Assembly (NCBI RefSeq): GCF_005671395.1
Contig: NZ_CP040428.1
Location: 3,658,001-3,722,000, forward strand
Length of the DNA stretch: 64,000 nt
Direction of reading: 5' to 3'
Source of the DNA: Jejubacter calystegiae
GTDB taxonomy: Bacteria; Pseudomonadota; Gammaproteobacteria; Enterobacterales; Enterobacteriaceae
The position numbers and the translations under genes were made by a program. The notes beneath the pieces were generated by a model. That model was not told the origin of the DNA and ran no database searches. It saw nothing but the letters and a program-made list of their open reading frames with translations. Positions 27,364-37,313 of this stretch are shown piece after piece; position 1 is the stretch's first letter, and every line of letters starts with the position of its first letter.

Positions 27364-27708
27364 TTACGGGTTAATCACGCGCCCCGTACGGCGATCCAGA
27401 CAGCGCAGGGTGTTTGGCTCCCAATAGGCGTTAAGGTTGGCGCTTTTCTGGCAGTTATCGCGGGCGTCAAAAGCGGTATCCGCTTTATCCCACTCTTTCT
27501 CCGTACGGCGATTCACCTTCTGACGCAGCGAACGGGTATCTCCCCACTGTTCTTTATCCATGGCGGCCTGCTGGCGGCTCATGGCGCTGTCGCCGGATTC
27601 GATGATTAACTTGTTGGTTTGAGCCTGGGCCGGTGCGCAAAGCAGGGCGGCGGTGCTGAATGCCAGCGGCAGCAGCGCAAGGGACAGGCGCTTCATTGAA
27701 TGACTCAT
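27364..27708 (-). CDS. ynfB: YnfB, periplasmic protein (UPF0482)
   Basis: A 114-residue secreted protein with a signal peptide ending near APAQA. The mature part ([20 protein letters not shown] ... [14 protein letters not shown]) matches E. coli YnfB. The ATG at 27708 was chosen because an AAGGAAA site sits just upstream. It stands directly upstream of speG, as in E. coli, and is likely co-transcribed. Function unknown. Confidence 0.93.
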   Translation of the reverse strand: MSHSMKRLSLALLPLAFSTAALLCAPAQAQTNKLIIESGDSAMSRQQAAMDKEQWGDTRSLRQKVNRRTEKEWDKADTAFDARDNCQKSANLNAYWEPNTLRCLDRRTGRVINP

Positions 27709-27922
27709 AGTAATTTCCTTATTGGTCGTGAACGTCACGACGCTCCCATTTTAGCCGATTTTTGCGCGCCGGACACCCCACAGATCCCTGCACAGGAGGC
27801 TGTCACTCAAAGGTTACAGGGCGATGTGGAAGGTTCTGAAACTGTTGCATTTCCTGAGCCAATAGTGTGATGGAGTACAATTTTTTCACTATTTATACTT
27901 GTATGGTAGTTGTTCGGGAGGA

Positions 27923-28066
27923 ATGATGGGCCCCAGAAAGATAAGTGAGATAGCCATCAGACGGCAGGCTCTGGAACGGGTGAGTCGCAAAGCGTTAATT
28001 AACACCGGGAAAACGGCGGGCCGCATGGAATCGCCGGGATCGTTAAAACAGGAGAAAAACCAATGA
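27923..28066 (+). CDS. Possible 47-residue leader ORF of rspB
   Basis: An ORF with a strong GGGAGGA site ends in TGA that overlaps the rspB start as ATGA, a layout typical of translational coupling. The product (MMGPRKISEIAIRRQALERV...) is basic and has no family match that I recognise; it is not the C-terminus of RspA, the gene expected here. The rest of the 27709-28062 spacer is AT-rich, with a candidate -10 near TTTATACT (27891-27898). It may be a true leader peptide or a chance ORF. Confidence 0.35.
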   Translation: MMGPRKISEIAIRRQALERVSRKALINTGKTAGRMESPGSLKQEKNQ

Positions 28067-29076
28067 GAAGCGTTGTCGTTCAGCAGCCAGGTCATCTGGA
28101 AATCGCGGAGCGTCCATTGCCGCAGCCCGCGCCAGGTGAAGTCAGAATTCGCGTGAAGCATGCCGGGATCTGCGGCTCCGATGTGCATATTTTCCACGGC
28201 CATAATCCGTTCGCTAAATATCCCAGAGTGATTGGCCATGAATTCTTTGGCCATATCGACGCCGTGGGCGAGGGCGTCGATCCGGCGCGCGTCGGCGAAC
28301 GGGTTGCGGGCGACCCTGTGGTGAGCTGCGGGCATTGCTACCCCTGTCAGATTGGCCGACCCAATGTCTGCACCGAATTGCAGGTGGTTGGCGTGCATCG
28401 GGACGGCGGTTTTAGTGAAGCCGTCGTGATTCCGGCAGGTAACGCTCACCGGGTGCCGGAGACGATCCCTGACGATCGTGCCACCATGATTGAACCTTTT
28501 ACCATCGCCGCCAATATTTGCAGTCAGTTGCAGCCAGGTCCGCTGGATGTGGCGCTGGTTTACGGCGCGGGGCCGATGGGCCTGACGACGATCCAGGCGC
28601 TGCGCGGCGTTTACGGCGTCAAGACCGTGATTGTGGCGGATCGCATTGATGAACGTCTGGAGATGGCGCGGGTTAACGGCGCCGACCACACCATTAACAA
28701 CGGTCGTGAAAATCTGGCCGACTGGCTGACGCAGCATGGGGTACGACCGACGCTTATCGTCGATGCCGCCTGCCATCCCAGCATTCTGCCGGAAGCCATT
28801 AGTCTGGCATCGCCCGCGGGCCGTATCGGCATCATGGGCTTCTCTGCCGATCCCTGCACCATAAGCCAGCAAGGCATCACCAGTAAAGAACTGACCATTA
28901 TCAGCTCACGTCTGAACAGCAACCGCTTTCCGATGGTGATCGACTGGATGGCGCGTGGTCTGATTCAGCCCGAAAAACTGATTACCCATAGCTATCCGGC
29001 GGAGCAGGTACTGGAGGCAATGGAAACCTTTGAGAAGGACCAGAAGCAGTGCTGCAAGGTGTTGCTCAATTTCTGA
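28063..29076 (+). CDS. rspB: RspB, zinc-dependent alcohol/polyol dehydrogenase family
   Basis: A 337-residue medium-chain dehydrogenase matching E. coli RspB (339 aa). The catalytic zinc ligands are in AGICGSD and GHEFFG, the structural zinc cysteines in SCGHCYPCQIGRPNVC, and the NAD(P) motif in VYGAGPMGLTTIQ. RspB is placed in sugar-acid catabolism with RspA, a mannonate-dehydratase-family protein. Here rspA is missing from the locus. ydfJ and ydfI follow on the same strand and probably form one unit under RspR. Confidence 0.93.
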   Translation: MRSVVVQQPGHLEIAERPLPQPAPGEVRIRVKHAGICGSDVHIFHGHNPFAKYPRVIGHEFFGHIDAVGEGVDPARVGERVAGDPVVSCGHCYPCQIGRPNVCTELQVVGVHRDGGFSEAVVIPAGNAHRVPETIPDDRATMIEPFTIAANICSQLQPGPLDVALVYGAGPMGLTTIQALRGVYGVKTVIVADRIDERLEMARVNGADHTINNGRENLADWLTQHGVRPTLIVDAACHPSILPEAISLASPAGRIGIMGFSADPCTISQQGITSKELTIISSRLNSNRFPMVIDWMARGLIQPEKLITHSYPAEQVLEAMETFEKDQKQCCKVLLNF

Positions 29077-29126
29077 GTACGACGTTCTGTACCCACAACC
29101 TGTAAGGATAAACGGGGAAATGAAAA

Positions 29127-30521
29127 ATGACTGATACGACTGAAAACAGCAATAAGCCGGAACGCAATACCCGCGACCTGGTGAAGGCTGCAGTCTCGGG
29201 CTGGCTTGGAACCGCGCTGGAGTTTATGGATTTCCAGCTCTATTCACTGGGCGCCGCGCTGGTGTTTCACGAGATCTTCTTCCCTGGGCAGTCGGCGGCT
29301 ATGGCGCTGATTCTGGCGATGGGAACCTACGGCGCGGGTTATATCGCCCGCATCGTTGGCGCCTTTGTTTTCGGCCGGATGGGTGACCAGGTTGGACGTA
29401 AGAAAGTGCTGTTCATTACCATCACCATGATGGGAATCTGTACCACGCTTATCGGCGTGTTGCCCACCTATGCCCAGATTGGCATCTTTGCGCCGATTCT
29501 GCTGGTGACGCTGCGAATCATACAGGGGCTGGGGGCTGGCGCCGAGATCTCCGGCGCGGGCACCATGCTGGCAGAATATGCGCCGCGCGGTAAACGCGGC
29601 ATTATCTCGTCACTGGTGGCGATGGGCACCAACTGCGGTACTCTGACTGCCACCGCCATCTGGGCCCTGATGTTCTTCCTGCTGGACCGCGGACAGCTGG
29701 TGGACTGGGGCTGGCGCATCCCCTTCCTGTGCAGCGCGGTGGTGATGATCTTTGCCATCTGGTTGCGTATGAACCTGAAGGAAAGCCCGGTATTTGAAGG
29801 CGTTCAGGAACAGGATGAACAGCAGGGCACGCCCATCGATCAGGACAACACCATCGGCGCGATGTTGCGTAGCAAATCCTTCTGGCTGGCCAGCGGCCTG
29901 CGCTTTGGTCAGGCGGGTAACTCGGGGCTGATCCAGACCTTCCTGGCGGGCTATCTGGTTCAGACGCTGCTACTGGACAAGAGCATTCCGACGGATGCCC
30001 TGATGATAAGCTCGGTGATTGGTTTCCTGACCATTCCGCTGCTGGGTTGGATCTCCGACCGGGTAGGGCGCCGTATGCCGTACATCATCGTCAATATCAG
30101 CGCCATACTGCTGGCCTGGCCGATGCTGTCGCTGCTGACTAACGGCGCTTCGTCGGTGGGGGTGATGATGGCGAGCATCATTATTATCCATAACGTGGCG
30201 GTGCTGGGGCTGTTTGCGCTGGAAAATATCACCATGGCGGAGATCTTCGGCTCCCGCAATCGCTTTACCCGTATGGCGATTTCCAAAGAGGCTGGCGGCC
30301 TTATTGCCGTCGGGTTTGGCCCACTGCTGGCCGGTATCTTCTGCAACATAACCGGGGACTGGTGGCCGATTGCGGCGATGATCGTGGCTTACTCAGGGAT
30401 TGGTCTGATCTCTGCGTTCCTGATGCCGGAAGTGGCGGATCGTGATTTGGAACATCCGGAAGACGCGGCTGATATCGCGGCACCAGGCCATAGCGCCCGC
30501 GCGACCCGCACGCTTTCCTGA
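29127..30521 (+). CDS. ydfJ: YdfJ, MFS metabolite:H+ symporter (intact)
   Basis: A 464-residue transporter with twelve membrane segments, of the metabolite:H+ symporter group. FMDFQLYSLGAALVFHEIFF and FGRMGDQVGRKKVLFITITM match E. coli YdfJ closely. In E. coli K-12 the gene is split by the Qin prophage; here it is complete, with no prophage next to it. Neighbours RspB and YdfI are sugar-acid dehydrogenases, so a hexonate-like substrate is likely. The start follows AAGGATAAACGGGG with spacing that leaves some doubt about a start a few codons later. Confidence 0.92.
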   Translation: MTDTTENSNKPERNTRDLVKAAVSGWLGTALEFMDFQLYSLGAALVFHEIFFPGQSAAMALILAMGTYGAGYIARIVGAFVFGRMGDQVGRKKVLFITITMMGICTTLIGVLPTYAQIGIFAPILLVTLRIIQGLGAGAEISGAGTMLAEYAPRGKRGIISSLVAMGTNCGTLTATAIWALMFFLLDRGQLVDWGWRIPFLCSAVVMIFAIWLRMNLKESPVFEGVQEQDEQQGTPIDQDNTIGAMLRSKSFWLASGLRFGQAGNSGLIQTFLAGYLVQTLLLDKSIPTDALMISSVIGFLTIPLLGWISDRVGRRMPYIIVNISAILLAWPMLSLLTNGASSVGVMMASIIIIHNVAVLGLFALENITMAEIFGSRNRFTRMAISKEAGGLIAVGFGPLLAGIFCNITGDWWPIAAMIVAYSGIGLISAFLMPEVADRDLEHPEDAADIAAPGHSARATRTLS

Positions 30522-30676
30522 ACACTCTGCCAGCTGCCCCACCATGGGATGGTGCTCACACTTTGTTACCATTCTAGTCAGGGTAGTTGGCAAAAACTGT
30601 CGCAAATCAAGGTGCGAACGGGTGCAGAAGGTAGTCTGCCTCCGTTCCCTTATTAATGATGAAGTGGGTATCAACA

Positions 30677-32143
30677 ATGGTAAATTCACTCTGGTCCGCG
30701 CGGGCAACCCTGCCGAAGTATGACCGTAACCGTCTGCAAACCCGTATCGTTCACCTGGGATTTGGCGCATTTCATCGCGCTCACCAGGCGGTGTTTGCCG
30801 ATATCCTCGCCGCTGAGCACAACAGCGACTGGGGCTACTGCGAAGTTAACCTGATTGGCGGTGAGCAGCAGATCGCCTCCCTCAAGCGCCAGGAAAACCT
30901 GTTCAGCGTCTCTGAAATGTCCGGCGAAGGCTGGAGCTCCCGGGTCGTTGGGGTGGTGAAAGAGGCCCTGCACGCGGAAGTGGATGGTATTGATACGGTG
31001 CTGGCGGCCATGTGCCGTCCGGAAGTGTCCATTGTTTCTCTGACCGTAACCGAAAAAGGCTATTGCCACTCTCCGGCTACCGGCGAGCTGGTGATTGACC
31101 ATCCGCTGATTCAGGCCGATTTAGCTCACCCCCAGGCGCCGCGTTCGGCACCGGGAACGATAGTCGCGGCGCTGGCGCGCCGTAAAGCGGCCGGGCTGCC
31201 GGGCTTTAGCGTAATGTCCTGCGACAACATGCCGGAAAACGGCCATGTGACCCGCAATGTGGTACTGGCTTACGCCCGCGAGCTGGATCCGGCGCTGGCG
31301 GCCTGGATCGAAAAAGCAGTGACATTCCCTTCCACCATGGTGGACAGGATCGTTCCGGCGGTGACGGCTGAAACCCTGGCGCAGATTGAAAGCCACATTG
31401 GCGTGGCCGATCCGGCAGGGGTCGCCTGTGAACCGTTCCGCCAGTGGGTGATTGAAGATAACTTTGTGGCGGGGCGCCCGGAGTGGGAAAAAGCCGGTGC
31501 CGAACTGGTACAGGACGTACTGCCCTGGGAAGAGATGAAGCTGCGTATGCTGAATGGCAGCCACTCCTTCCTGGCTTACCTGGGGTATCTGGGGGGCTAT
31601 CAGCACATCAACGAGTGCATGGAGGATGAAAACTATCGCCGTGCCGCTCACGGGCTGATGCTGAACGAACAGGCGCCGACGCTGAAGGTGCAGGGCGTGG
31701 ATCTGCGCCGCTATGCCGATTCGCTTATCGCCCGCTACTGCAACCCGGCGCTGCGTCACCGTACCTGGCAGATTGCTATGGACGGTAGCCAGAAACTGCC
31801 TCAGCGTATGCTGGATCCCGTTCGCTGGCATCTGGCCCATGATGATGCCTTCGAGCTACTGGCGCTTGGCGTGGCGGGCTGGATGCGCTATGTCGGCGGG
31901 GTGGACGAGCAGGGCGCGGCGATCGAAATCAGCGATCCGCTGCTGCCTGCCATCACTCAGGCGGTTGCCTCCAGCGAAGAGGGCGAAGCCCGGGTACGCG
32001 CGCTACTGAGTCTGGATGCGATCTTCGGTCGCGACCTGCCGGACAGCAGCGTCTTTGTCGCTAAGGTGCTGGCGGCTTACCAGGGGCTGTTAACCAACGG
32101 GGCTCGTGTTATGGTGGCGCAGGCTGCCGAACGACTGAAATAA
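30677..32143 (+). CDS. ydfI: YdfI, mannitol/mannonate dehydrogenase family oxidoreductase
   Basis: A 488-residue long-chain polyol dehydrogenase close to E. coli YdfI (486 aa). The nucleotide-binding start is [16 protein letters not shown], and the active-site region contains [16 protein letters not shown]. The family oxidises mannitol or reduces fructuronate to mannonate. The start MVNSLW (30677) aligns with the E. coli start; two upstream ATGs in frame add residues not seen in the family. It closes the rspB-ydfJ-ydfI run and ends at a hairpin. Confidence 0.93.
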   Translation: MVNSLWSARATLPKYDRNRLQTRIVHLGFGAFHRAHQAVFADILAAEHNSDWGYCEVNLIGGEQQIASLKRQENLFSVSEMSGEGWSSRVVGVVKEALHAEVDGIDTVLAAMCRPEVSIVSLTVTEKGYCHSPATGELVIDHPLIQADLAHPQAPRSAPGTIVAALARRKAAGLPGFSVMSCDNMPENGHVTRNVVLAYARELDPALAAWIEKAVTFPSTMVDRIVPAVTAETLAQIESHIGVADPAGVACEPFRQWVIEDNFVAGRPEWEKAGAELVQDVLPWEEMKLRMLNGSHSFLAYLGYLGGYQHINECMEDENYRRAAHGLMLNEQAPTLKVQGVDLRRYADSLIARYCNPALRHRTWQIAMDGSQKLPQRMLDPVRWHLAHDDAFELLALGVAGWMRYVGGVDEQGAAIEISDPLLPAITQAVASSEEGEARVRALLSLDAIFGRDLPDSSVFVAKVLAAYQGLLTNGARVMVAQAAERLK

Positions 32144-32151
32144 GCGTTATC

Positions 32152-32179
32152 AGCGCCGGCGATTGTTGTCGGCGCTTTA
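32152..32179 (+). terminator. Probable terminator after ydfI
   Basis: AGCGCC (32152-32157) pairs with GGCGCT (about 32171-32176), with five further pairs inside, two of them wobble. TTTATT follows. It lies nine bases past the ydfI stop codon. Confidence 0.65.
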
Positions 32180-32275
32180 TTCAATCCCTTCCGCATTCCC
32201 CGCAAATTGACAGCGACCCCGGTTTGTACCACGCTTTTAACGCTAACTTTTTAGCGATCGAACCCGAGGTGACCC

Positions 32276-32479
32276 ATGGCGACAGGAACAGTGAAATGGT
32301 TTAACGCCGATAAAGGATTTGGCTTTATTAGCCCGGACGGTGGCGGTGAGGATGTGTTTGCCCATCATTCGGCTATCCAGATGTCAGGCTATAAATCACT
32401 GGAAGAGGGGCAAAAGGTTGAGTTTGACATAACCAAGGGGCAAAAAGGGCCTCAGGCGGAGAATATCCGTCCACTCTGA
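32276..32479 (+). CDS. CspA-family cold-shock-domain protein
   Basis: A 67-residue single cold-shock domain with RNP1 (KGFGFI) and a modified RNP2 (VFAHHSAI in place of the common VFVHFSAI). Such small beta-barrels bind single-stranded RNA or DNA. The RNP2 change and [10 protein letters not shown] are nearer to CspD than to CspA, yet it lacks the CspD tail. The leader between ydfI and this gene is about 130 bases, with the ribosome site in CCGAGGTGACCC. In E. coli csp paralogues sit in the Qin prophage of this region, but no prophage genes flank this one. Confidence 0.9.
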   Translation: MATGTVKWFNADKGFGFISPDGGGEDVFAHHSAIQMSGYKSLEEGQKVEFDITKGQKGPQAENIRPL

Positions 32480-32724
32480 CGCGCCTTCTGAGCGTCTATC
32501 GAAAAGGGTTCATCGCCCAAATGAACCCGCTTCTGTACTTCCACATACCTTACGATCTCCCCCGTTTTTTACGCTTTTTGGTGATGTTATCTGCCGGATT
32601 GCTGAAACCGTATTTTCGTTCAGCAAATCTGGTGGGAATGTTATCAAAATGTGTTTCAGGTCTAATTTTTATAACGAAATCCGCCGCTTTTCTTGCAGGA
32701 TTCGCGCTAAGGGCACAAATTAAT

Positions 32725-32736
32725 TGAAACGTTTCA
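32725..32736. promoter_or_regulatory. Cra (FruR) operator 1 of fruBKA
   Basis: TGAAACGTTTCA is a perfect palindrome and the textbook Cra site. It lies about 92 bases upstream of fruB. Cra represses fruBKA in E. coli until fructose-1-phosphate builds up. Confidence 0.88.
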
Positions 32737-32744
32737 GCCTTTAT

Positions 32745-32780
32745 CCTGTTGGATCTTATCCTGACAGCAGGCTTTTTTTT
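32745..32780 (+). terminator. Terminator-like hairpin in the fruB leader
   Basis: CCTGTTG (32745-32751) pairs with CAGCAGG (32765-32771), one pair being a wobble, and a run of eight T residues follows (32773-32780). It sits between the two Cra operators and upstream of fruB on the coding strand, so it could be an attenuator or could stop read-through from csp. The 32480-32724 stretch before it holds no gene; it contains a GGGTTCAT/ATGAACCC hairpin without a T-run on the plus strand. Confidence 0.55.
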
Positions 32781-32791
32781 GCCCAAAAAGC

Positions 32792-32803
32792 TGAATCGTT
32801 TCA
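32792..32803. promoter_or_regulatory. Cra (FruR) operator 2 of fruBKA
   Basis: TGAATCGTTTCA matches the Cra consensus TGAAWCGNTTMA. It is 67 bases downstream of the first site and 24 bases before the fruB start. Paired operators match the E. coli fru operon. Confidence 0.85.
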
Positions 32804-32827
32804 ATTTCCCAAAAAAAGGAGGGGACT

Positions 32828-33961
32828 ATGTTCCAGTTATCTGTGCAGGACATTCACCCGGGGCAGTATGCGGGAAGCAAAGAGGAGGCCATCCGTCTGG
32901 TGGCCGGGGCGCTGACTCAGGCAGGCAACGTTACCACAGGCTATGTCGATGGCATGCTGGCGCGCGAACAGCAAACGTCCACCTGGCTTGGCAACGGAAT
33001 CGCCATTCCCCATGGCACTACAGCAACCCGTGATCAGGTACTGAAAACCGGCGTCCAGGTGTATCAATTTCCGGACGGCGTCTGCTGGGGCGAAGGGCAG
33101 ACGGTGTATGTGGCGCTGGGCATTGCGGCCCGTTCAGATGAACATCTTGGCCTGCTGCGCCAGTTGACTCACGTGCTGAGCGATGAGTCGGTGGCGGAGC
33201 GCCTGAAATCCACCACCGATCCGCACGTATTGCGCGCCCTGCTGATGGGGGAAAGCCAGCAGCAGGCGCTGAAACTGGATAACGACATGCTGACGCTGGA
33301 TGTCGCCGCCAGTGACCTGGTCATGCTTCAGGCGCTGAACGTCGGGCGTCTGAAAGCGGCGGGTGCGGTTGATACGCGCTTTGTGAGCCATGCGATTGGC
33401 GATAGCCCCATGAATCTGGGCCAGGGAGTCTGGTTGAATGACAGCACGGAAGGCAGCCTGAAAAGTGCTATCGCAATAAGCCGTGCTGATACGCCGCTGG
33501 AGGTGGAGGGCCAGCCAGCGGCGCTTTTAGTGACGGTCGCCATGGTCGATGACCAGCCGCTAGCGGTACTGGATCGCCTGAGTGCGCTACTGACGGCCGG
33601 TGAGGCACAGCGTCTGCTGACAGCGGATGCTGCCACTCTGCTGGCGCTGCTGACCGGGGAGGGCGCGGTTTGTGACGACTGTCTCAGCGCGGAATTTGTC
33701 GTGCCTAATGAGCACGGCCTGCACGCCCGTCCCGGCGCCATGCTGGTGAATGCCATCAAACAGTTCAACAGCGAAATTACCGTGACCAACCTTAACGGCA
33801 GCGGCAAGGCCGTGAACGGACGCAGTCTGATGAAGGTGGTGGCGCTGGGGGTGAAAAAGGGGCACCGGATACGGATAACGGCCCGGGGCGAAGACGCTGC
33901 TGCGGCGTTAAATCACATCGGACAGGCTATCGCCGACGGTCTTGGGGAGGGTGCGCAATGA
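32828..33961 (+). CDS. fruB: FruB, fructose PTS EIIA-FPr fusion (diphosphoryl transfer protein)
   Basis: A 377-residue protein with three parts: EIIA-Fru (about 1-145, phospho-His62 in IAIPHGTT), a middle linker domain (about 150-280) and an HPr-like FPr domain (about 285-375, His in [10 protein letters not shown]). It matches E. coli FruB almost throughout. It takes phosphate from enzyme I and hands it to FruA. AAGGAGGGG gives a very strong ribosome site. The operon is not at this place in E. coli, where it is near 48 min. Confidence 0.97.
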   Translation: MFQLSVQDIHPGQYAGSKEEAIRLVAGALTQAGNVTTGYVDGMLAREQQTSTWLGNGIAIPHGTTATRDQVLKTGVQVYQFPDGVCWGEGQTVYVALGIAARSDEHLGLLRQLTHVLSDESVAERLKSTTDPHVLRALLMGESQQQALKLDNDMLTLDVAASDLVMLQALNVGRLKAAGAVDTRFVSHAIGDSPMNLGQGVWLNDSTEGSLKSAIAISRADTPLEVEGQPAALLVTVAMVDDQPLAVLDRLSALLTAGEAQRLLTADAATLLALLTGEGAVCDDCLSAEFVVPNEHGLHARPGAMLVNAIKQFNSEITVTNLNGSGKAVNGRSLMKVVALGVKKGHRIRITARGEDAAAALNHIGQAIADGLGEGAQ

Positions 33962-34917
33962 GCAGACGGGTGGCCACTATTACCCTGAATCCGGCTTACG
34001 ACCTGGTGGGATTCATTCCCGAAATCGAAAGCGGCGAAGTCAACCGGGTGCGTACCACGGGGCTGCATGCGGCGGGTAAAGGTATCAATGTCGCAAGGGT
34101 GCTTAAGGACCTGGGGATCGACGTTACCGTGAGCGGTTTTCTGGGGAAAGAGAACCTGCAAGGATTTCAGCAACTGTTCAGCGAGCTGGGCATCACCAAC
34201 CGCTTTCACGTAGTGCCAGGGCGAACCCGCATTAATGTCAAACTGACCGAACAAAGCAGCGCCGTCACCGATCTGAATTTCTCGGGCTTTGAGGTGTCGC
34301 CCGAAGAGTGGACGCGCTTTGTTGAGGATTCCCTGAGCTGGAGTGGTCAGTTCGACATGATCTGCGTCAGCGGCAGTCTGCCTGCGGGCGTAAACCCCGA
34401 TGCTTTTTCCCGCTGGATGGCTGCGTTGCGCGATCTCTGTCCGTGCATCATTTTCGACAGCAGCCGCGAGGCGCTGGTGGCAGGGCTCCTGGCTGCGCCC
34501 TGGCTGGTCAAACCCAACCGTCGCGAGCTGGAAATCTGGGCTGGTCGTCCGCTACCGGAAATCGGTGATGTGGTGATGGCCGCTCATGCGCTGCGTCAGC
34601 AGGGTATCGCCCATGTGGTGATCTCCCTTGGCGAGCAGGGCGCCCTGTGGGTGAGCGGATCCGGCGCATGGATAGCCAGACCGCCATCTGTCGATGTGGT
34701 CAGTACCGTCGGCGCCGGAGACGCCATGGTCGGCGGCATTATTTACGGGTTGCTGATGCGCGAATCCAACCAGCATACCTTACGCCTGGCGACGGCCGTG
34801 TCGGCGCTGGCGGTTGGCCAGAGTAACGTCGGCATCAGCGACCGGCCGCGGCTGGCGGCCATGATGGCCCGCGTGGAAGTAAATCCTTTTGATTCACGGC
34901 AGGAGAGCGACTCATGA
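33958..34917 (+). CDS. fruK: FruK, 1-phosphofructokinase
   Basis: A 319-residue PfkB-family sugar kinase that turns fructose-1-phosphate into fructose-1,6-bisphosphate with ATP. The N-terminal [11 protein letters not shown], the [12 protein letters not shown] motif and the C-terminal [12 protein letters not shown] catalytic motif are all present. It is slightly longer than E. coli FruK (312 aa) at the C-terminus. The start overlaps the fruB stop (ATGA), showing translational coupling, and its end overlaps fruA in the same way. Confidence 0.97.
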   Translation: MSRRVATITLNPAYDLVGFIPEIESGEVNRVRTTGLHAAGKGINVARVLKDLGIDVTVSGFLGKENLQGFQQLFSELGITNRFHVVPGRTRINVKLTEQSSAVTDLNFSGFEVSPEEWTRFVEDSLSWSGQFDMICVSGSLPAGVNPDAFSRWMAALRDLCPCIIFDSSREALVAGLLAAPWLVKPNRRELEIWAGRPLPEIGDVVMAAHALRQQGIAHVVISLGEQGALWVSGSGAWIARPPSVDVVSTVGAGDAMVGGIIYGLLMRESNQHTLRLATAVSALAVGQSNVGISDRPRLAAMMARVEVNPFDSRQESDS

Positions 34918-36584
34918 AAACGCTGCTGATTGTAGGTACTGAACTGGGTCAGGTGCGTGCCCGGATGGCAAAAAATCTGCTTGGCGCCGCCGCTGCGAAG
35001 GCCCAAATGACCATGACCGATCACCTGGACGAAGCCGGGCTGGTGATTGTGCTGGGCACCACGCCGCTGACCGACAGCGCCCTGAATGGCAAGCGGGTAT
35101 ATCAGGGGGACATTAACGGCGCGGTGGCTGAACCGGAAACATTCCTGAGCGAAGCCCAAAGCCGGGCGCAGCCGTATCAGGTGCCGGAAACGGCCGCTGC
35201 GGTGGTTCCCCGCCGCATTGTGGCCGTGACCGCCTGCCCAACCGGTGTGGCGCACACCTTTATGGCGGCGGAAGCCATTGAAACCGAAGCCAAAAAACGC
35301 GGCTGGTGGGTGAAGGTCGAAACCCGCGGCTCTGTCGGGGCGGGGAATGCGATAACCCCGGAAGAGGCAGAACAGGCGGATCTGGTGCTGGTCGCCGCCG
35401 ATATCGAAGTCGATCTGAGCAAATTTGCCGGTAAACCGATGTACCGCACTTCAACCGGTCTGGCGCTCAAAAAGACGGCTCAGGAGTTTGACCGTGCGCT
35501 GGCCGATGCACAGCCGTACCATCCGGACAGCGGTGACGAAAACGCATCGACCAAAGCAGCGGGCGGCGAGGGGAGCGGCGCTTATCGTCACCTGTTGACC
35601 GGAGTCTCTTTTATGCTGCCGATGGTGGTGGCGGGCGGTTTGTGTATCGCCCTCTCTTTCGCCTTCGGGATCGAGGCTTTTAAGGAGCCGGGAACCCTGG
35701 CCGCGGCGCTGATGCAGATTGGCGGCGATTCGGCGTTCGCCCTGATGGTTCCGGTGCTGGCGGGCTATATCGCCTTTTCGATTGCCGACCGGCCGGGCCT
35801 GACCCCGGGGCTGATTGGCGGGATGCTGGCGGTCAGCACAGGAGCCGGTTTTATCGGCGGCATTATTGCCGGTTTCCTGGCGGGGTACGTGGCGAAACTG
35901 ATTGGCGCCCGGCTGAAATTACCGGCGGGGATGGAGGCATTAAAGCCGATTTTGATTATTCCGCTGGTGGCCAGTCTGGTTGTGGGTCTGGCGATGATCT
36001 ACCTGATCGGTCGGCCGGTGGCCGGTATTCTGGCGGCGCTGACCCACTGGTTACAGACCATGGGGACGACCAATGCGGTTCTGCTGGGGGCGATCCTCGG
36101 CGGCATGATGTGTACCGACATGGGCGGGCCGCTGAATAAAGCCGCCTATGCGTTCGGCGTGGGGCTGCTGAGCACCCAAACCTATGCGCCGATGGCGGCG
36201 ATTATGGGAGCCGGGATGGTGCCGCCGCTGGCGCTGGGGCTGGCTACGCTTATCGCCGGCAAAAAGTTCGATAATGGCCAGCGTGAAGGGGGTAAGGCGG
36301 CGCTGGTGTTGGGACTCTGTTTTATCACCGAAGGGGCGATTCCCTTTGCCGCCCGGGATCCGATGCGCGTGCTGCCTTGTTGTATCGCAGGCGGCGCCGT
36401 GACCGGGGCTATCTCTATGGCGGTCGGAGCCGCGCTGATGGCGCCGCACGGCGGGCTGTTTGTGCTGTTTATTCCGGGCGCAATTACGCCGGTACTGGGC
36501 TATTTGCTGGCTATTGTGGCGGGGACGCTGGTGGCGGGTGTTTCCTATGCGCTGCTCAAGCGCCCTGAACAGGCGGTTGCCTGA
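34914..36584 (+). CDS. fruA: FruA, fructose-specific PTS EIIBC
   Basis: A 556-residue membrane enzyme that imports fructose as fructose-1-phosphate. Domain order is EIIB' (about 1-95), EIIB (about 100-200, phospho-Cys108 in AVTACPTGVAHT) and EIIC (about 220-550, ten or so membrane segments, including DMGGPLNKAAYAFG and CFITEGAIPFAARDP). It fits E. coli FruA (563 aa). It ends at a hairpin that also serves the convergent rspR gene. Confidence 0.97.
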   Translation: MKTLLIVGTELGQVRARMAKNLLGAAAAKAQMTMTDHLDEAGLVIVLGTTPLTDSALNGKRVYQGDINGAVAEPETFLSEAQSRAQPYQVPETAAAVVPRRIVAVTACPTGVAHTFMAAEAIETEAKKRGWWVKVETRGSVGAGNAITPEEAEQADLVLVAADIEVDLSKFAGKPMYRTSTGLALKKTAQEFDRALADAQPYHPDSGDENASTKAAGGEGSGAYRHLLTGVSFMLPMVVAGGLCIALSFAFGIEAFKEPGTLAAALMQIGGDSAFALMVPVLAGYIAFSIADRPGLTPGLIGGMLAVSTGAGFIGGIIAGFLAGYVAKLIGARLKLPAGMEALKPILIIPLVASLVVGLAMIYLIGRPVAGILAALTHWLQTMGTTNAVLLGAILGGMMCTDMGGPLNKAAYAFGVGLLSTQTYAPMAAIMGAGMVPPLALGLATLIAGKKFDNGQREGGKAALVLGLCFITEGAIPFAARDPMRVLPCCIAGGAVTGAISMAVGAALMAPHGGLFVLFIPGAITPVLGYLLAIVAGTLVAGVSYALLKRPEQAVA

Positions 36585-36591
36585 CCTTTGC

Positions 36592-36619
36592 AAAAGCGGG
36601 CCAGTATTATCGGCCCGCT
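36592..36619. terminator. Terminator between fruA and rspR
   Basis: AGCGGGCC (36595-36602) pairs with GGCCCGCT (36612-36619). On the minus strand TTTTG follows, giving a clear terminator for rspR; for fruA the downstream tract is less T-rich. Confidence 0.75.
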
Positions 36620-36629
36620 GCTATCGGTT

Positions 36630-37313
36630 TTACTCTTCGCTAAACCACTCGCTGTTCTCTTTACGAATCAGCAGTATGGATTCGCTAATCTCATGAAGAT
36701 GACGGCGCATGGCCTCTTCCACCCGGGCTTCGTCACGCTGTTCCAGCGCATTGAAGATCTCAAAATGCTGATTCAGCAGCATCTCCGGCGGTGAAACGTG
36801 ATCGAGACTCATGTAGCGTACCCGGTCAATGGCGGCCTTAATATTTTCCACCGTATCCCAGGCGAGCTGGCAGTCGGCAATCAGCGCCATTTTCTGGTGA
36901 AAATCATCGTCCAGGGTGAAGAAATCATTCTGCTGCTGGCGATCGATGGCGCTACGCTGCTGGCTCAGATTCTGCTCCAGCTGCCACAGCCAGTCGTCGT
37001 TAATCAGGCTGGCGGCGCGGCGCGCGACGGCGCATTCAATGGCCTGGCGCACGAAGCAGCCATTGCTGACCTGGCGGATGGAGATCTTATTCACATAGCT
37101 GCCGCGCTGGGGACGGATCTGAATCAGTCCGTTTTCCGCCAGTTTGATAAAGGCTTCGCGCACCGGCTGGCGAGAGACATCGAACCGGACCGATACCTCT
37201 TTTTCCGAAAGCGGCGTGCCTGGCGGAATCAGGCAGTGAACGATATCCCTGCGCAGGATGCGATAGATCTGCTGATTAACGGGCTGTGTGGGGTTTAACG
37301 TATCGACGGCCAT
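36630..37313 (-). CDS. rspR: RspR (YdfH), GntR/FadR-family regulator
   Basis: A 227-residue FadR-type repressor, near identical to E. coli RspR in the DNA-binding half ([20 protein letters not shown] and [19 protein letters not shown]). The C-terminal all-alpha FCD domain binds the effector. In E. coli it represses rspAB. Here rspB lies 8.5 kb away across the inserted fru operon, but the same regulon is expected. It is transcribed toward the fru terminator. Confidence 0.95.
   Translation of the reverse strand: MAVDTLNPTQPVNQQIYRILRRDIVHCLIPPGTPLSEKEVSVRFDVSRQPVREAFIKLAENGLIQIRPQRGSYVNKISIRQVSNGCFVRQAIECAVARRAASLINDDWLWQLEQNLSQQRSAIDRQQQNDFFTLDDDFHQKMALIADCQLAWDTVENIKAAIDRVRYMSLDHVSPPEMLLNQHFEIFNALEQRDEARVEEAMRRHLHEISESILLIRKENSEWFSEE

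Noticed and set aside
27889-28872. 327-residue minus-strand frame over rspB
   Set aside because: Shadow of rspB; no start signal and a composition typical of antisense frames.
32506-32528. GGGTTCAT/ATGAACCC hairpin as the csp terminator
   Set aside because: No T-run on the coding strand; the tail fits only the minus strand, where there is no gene.
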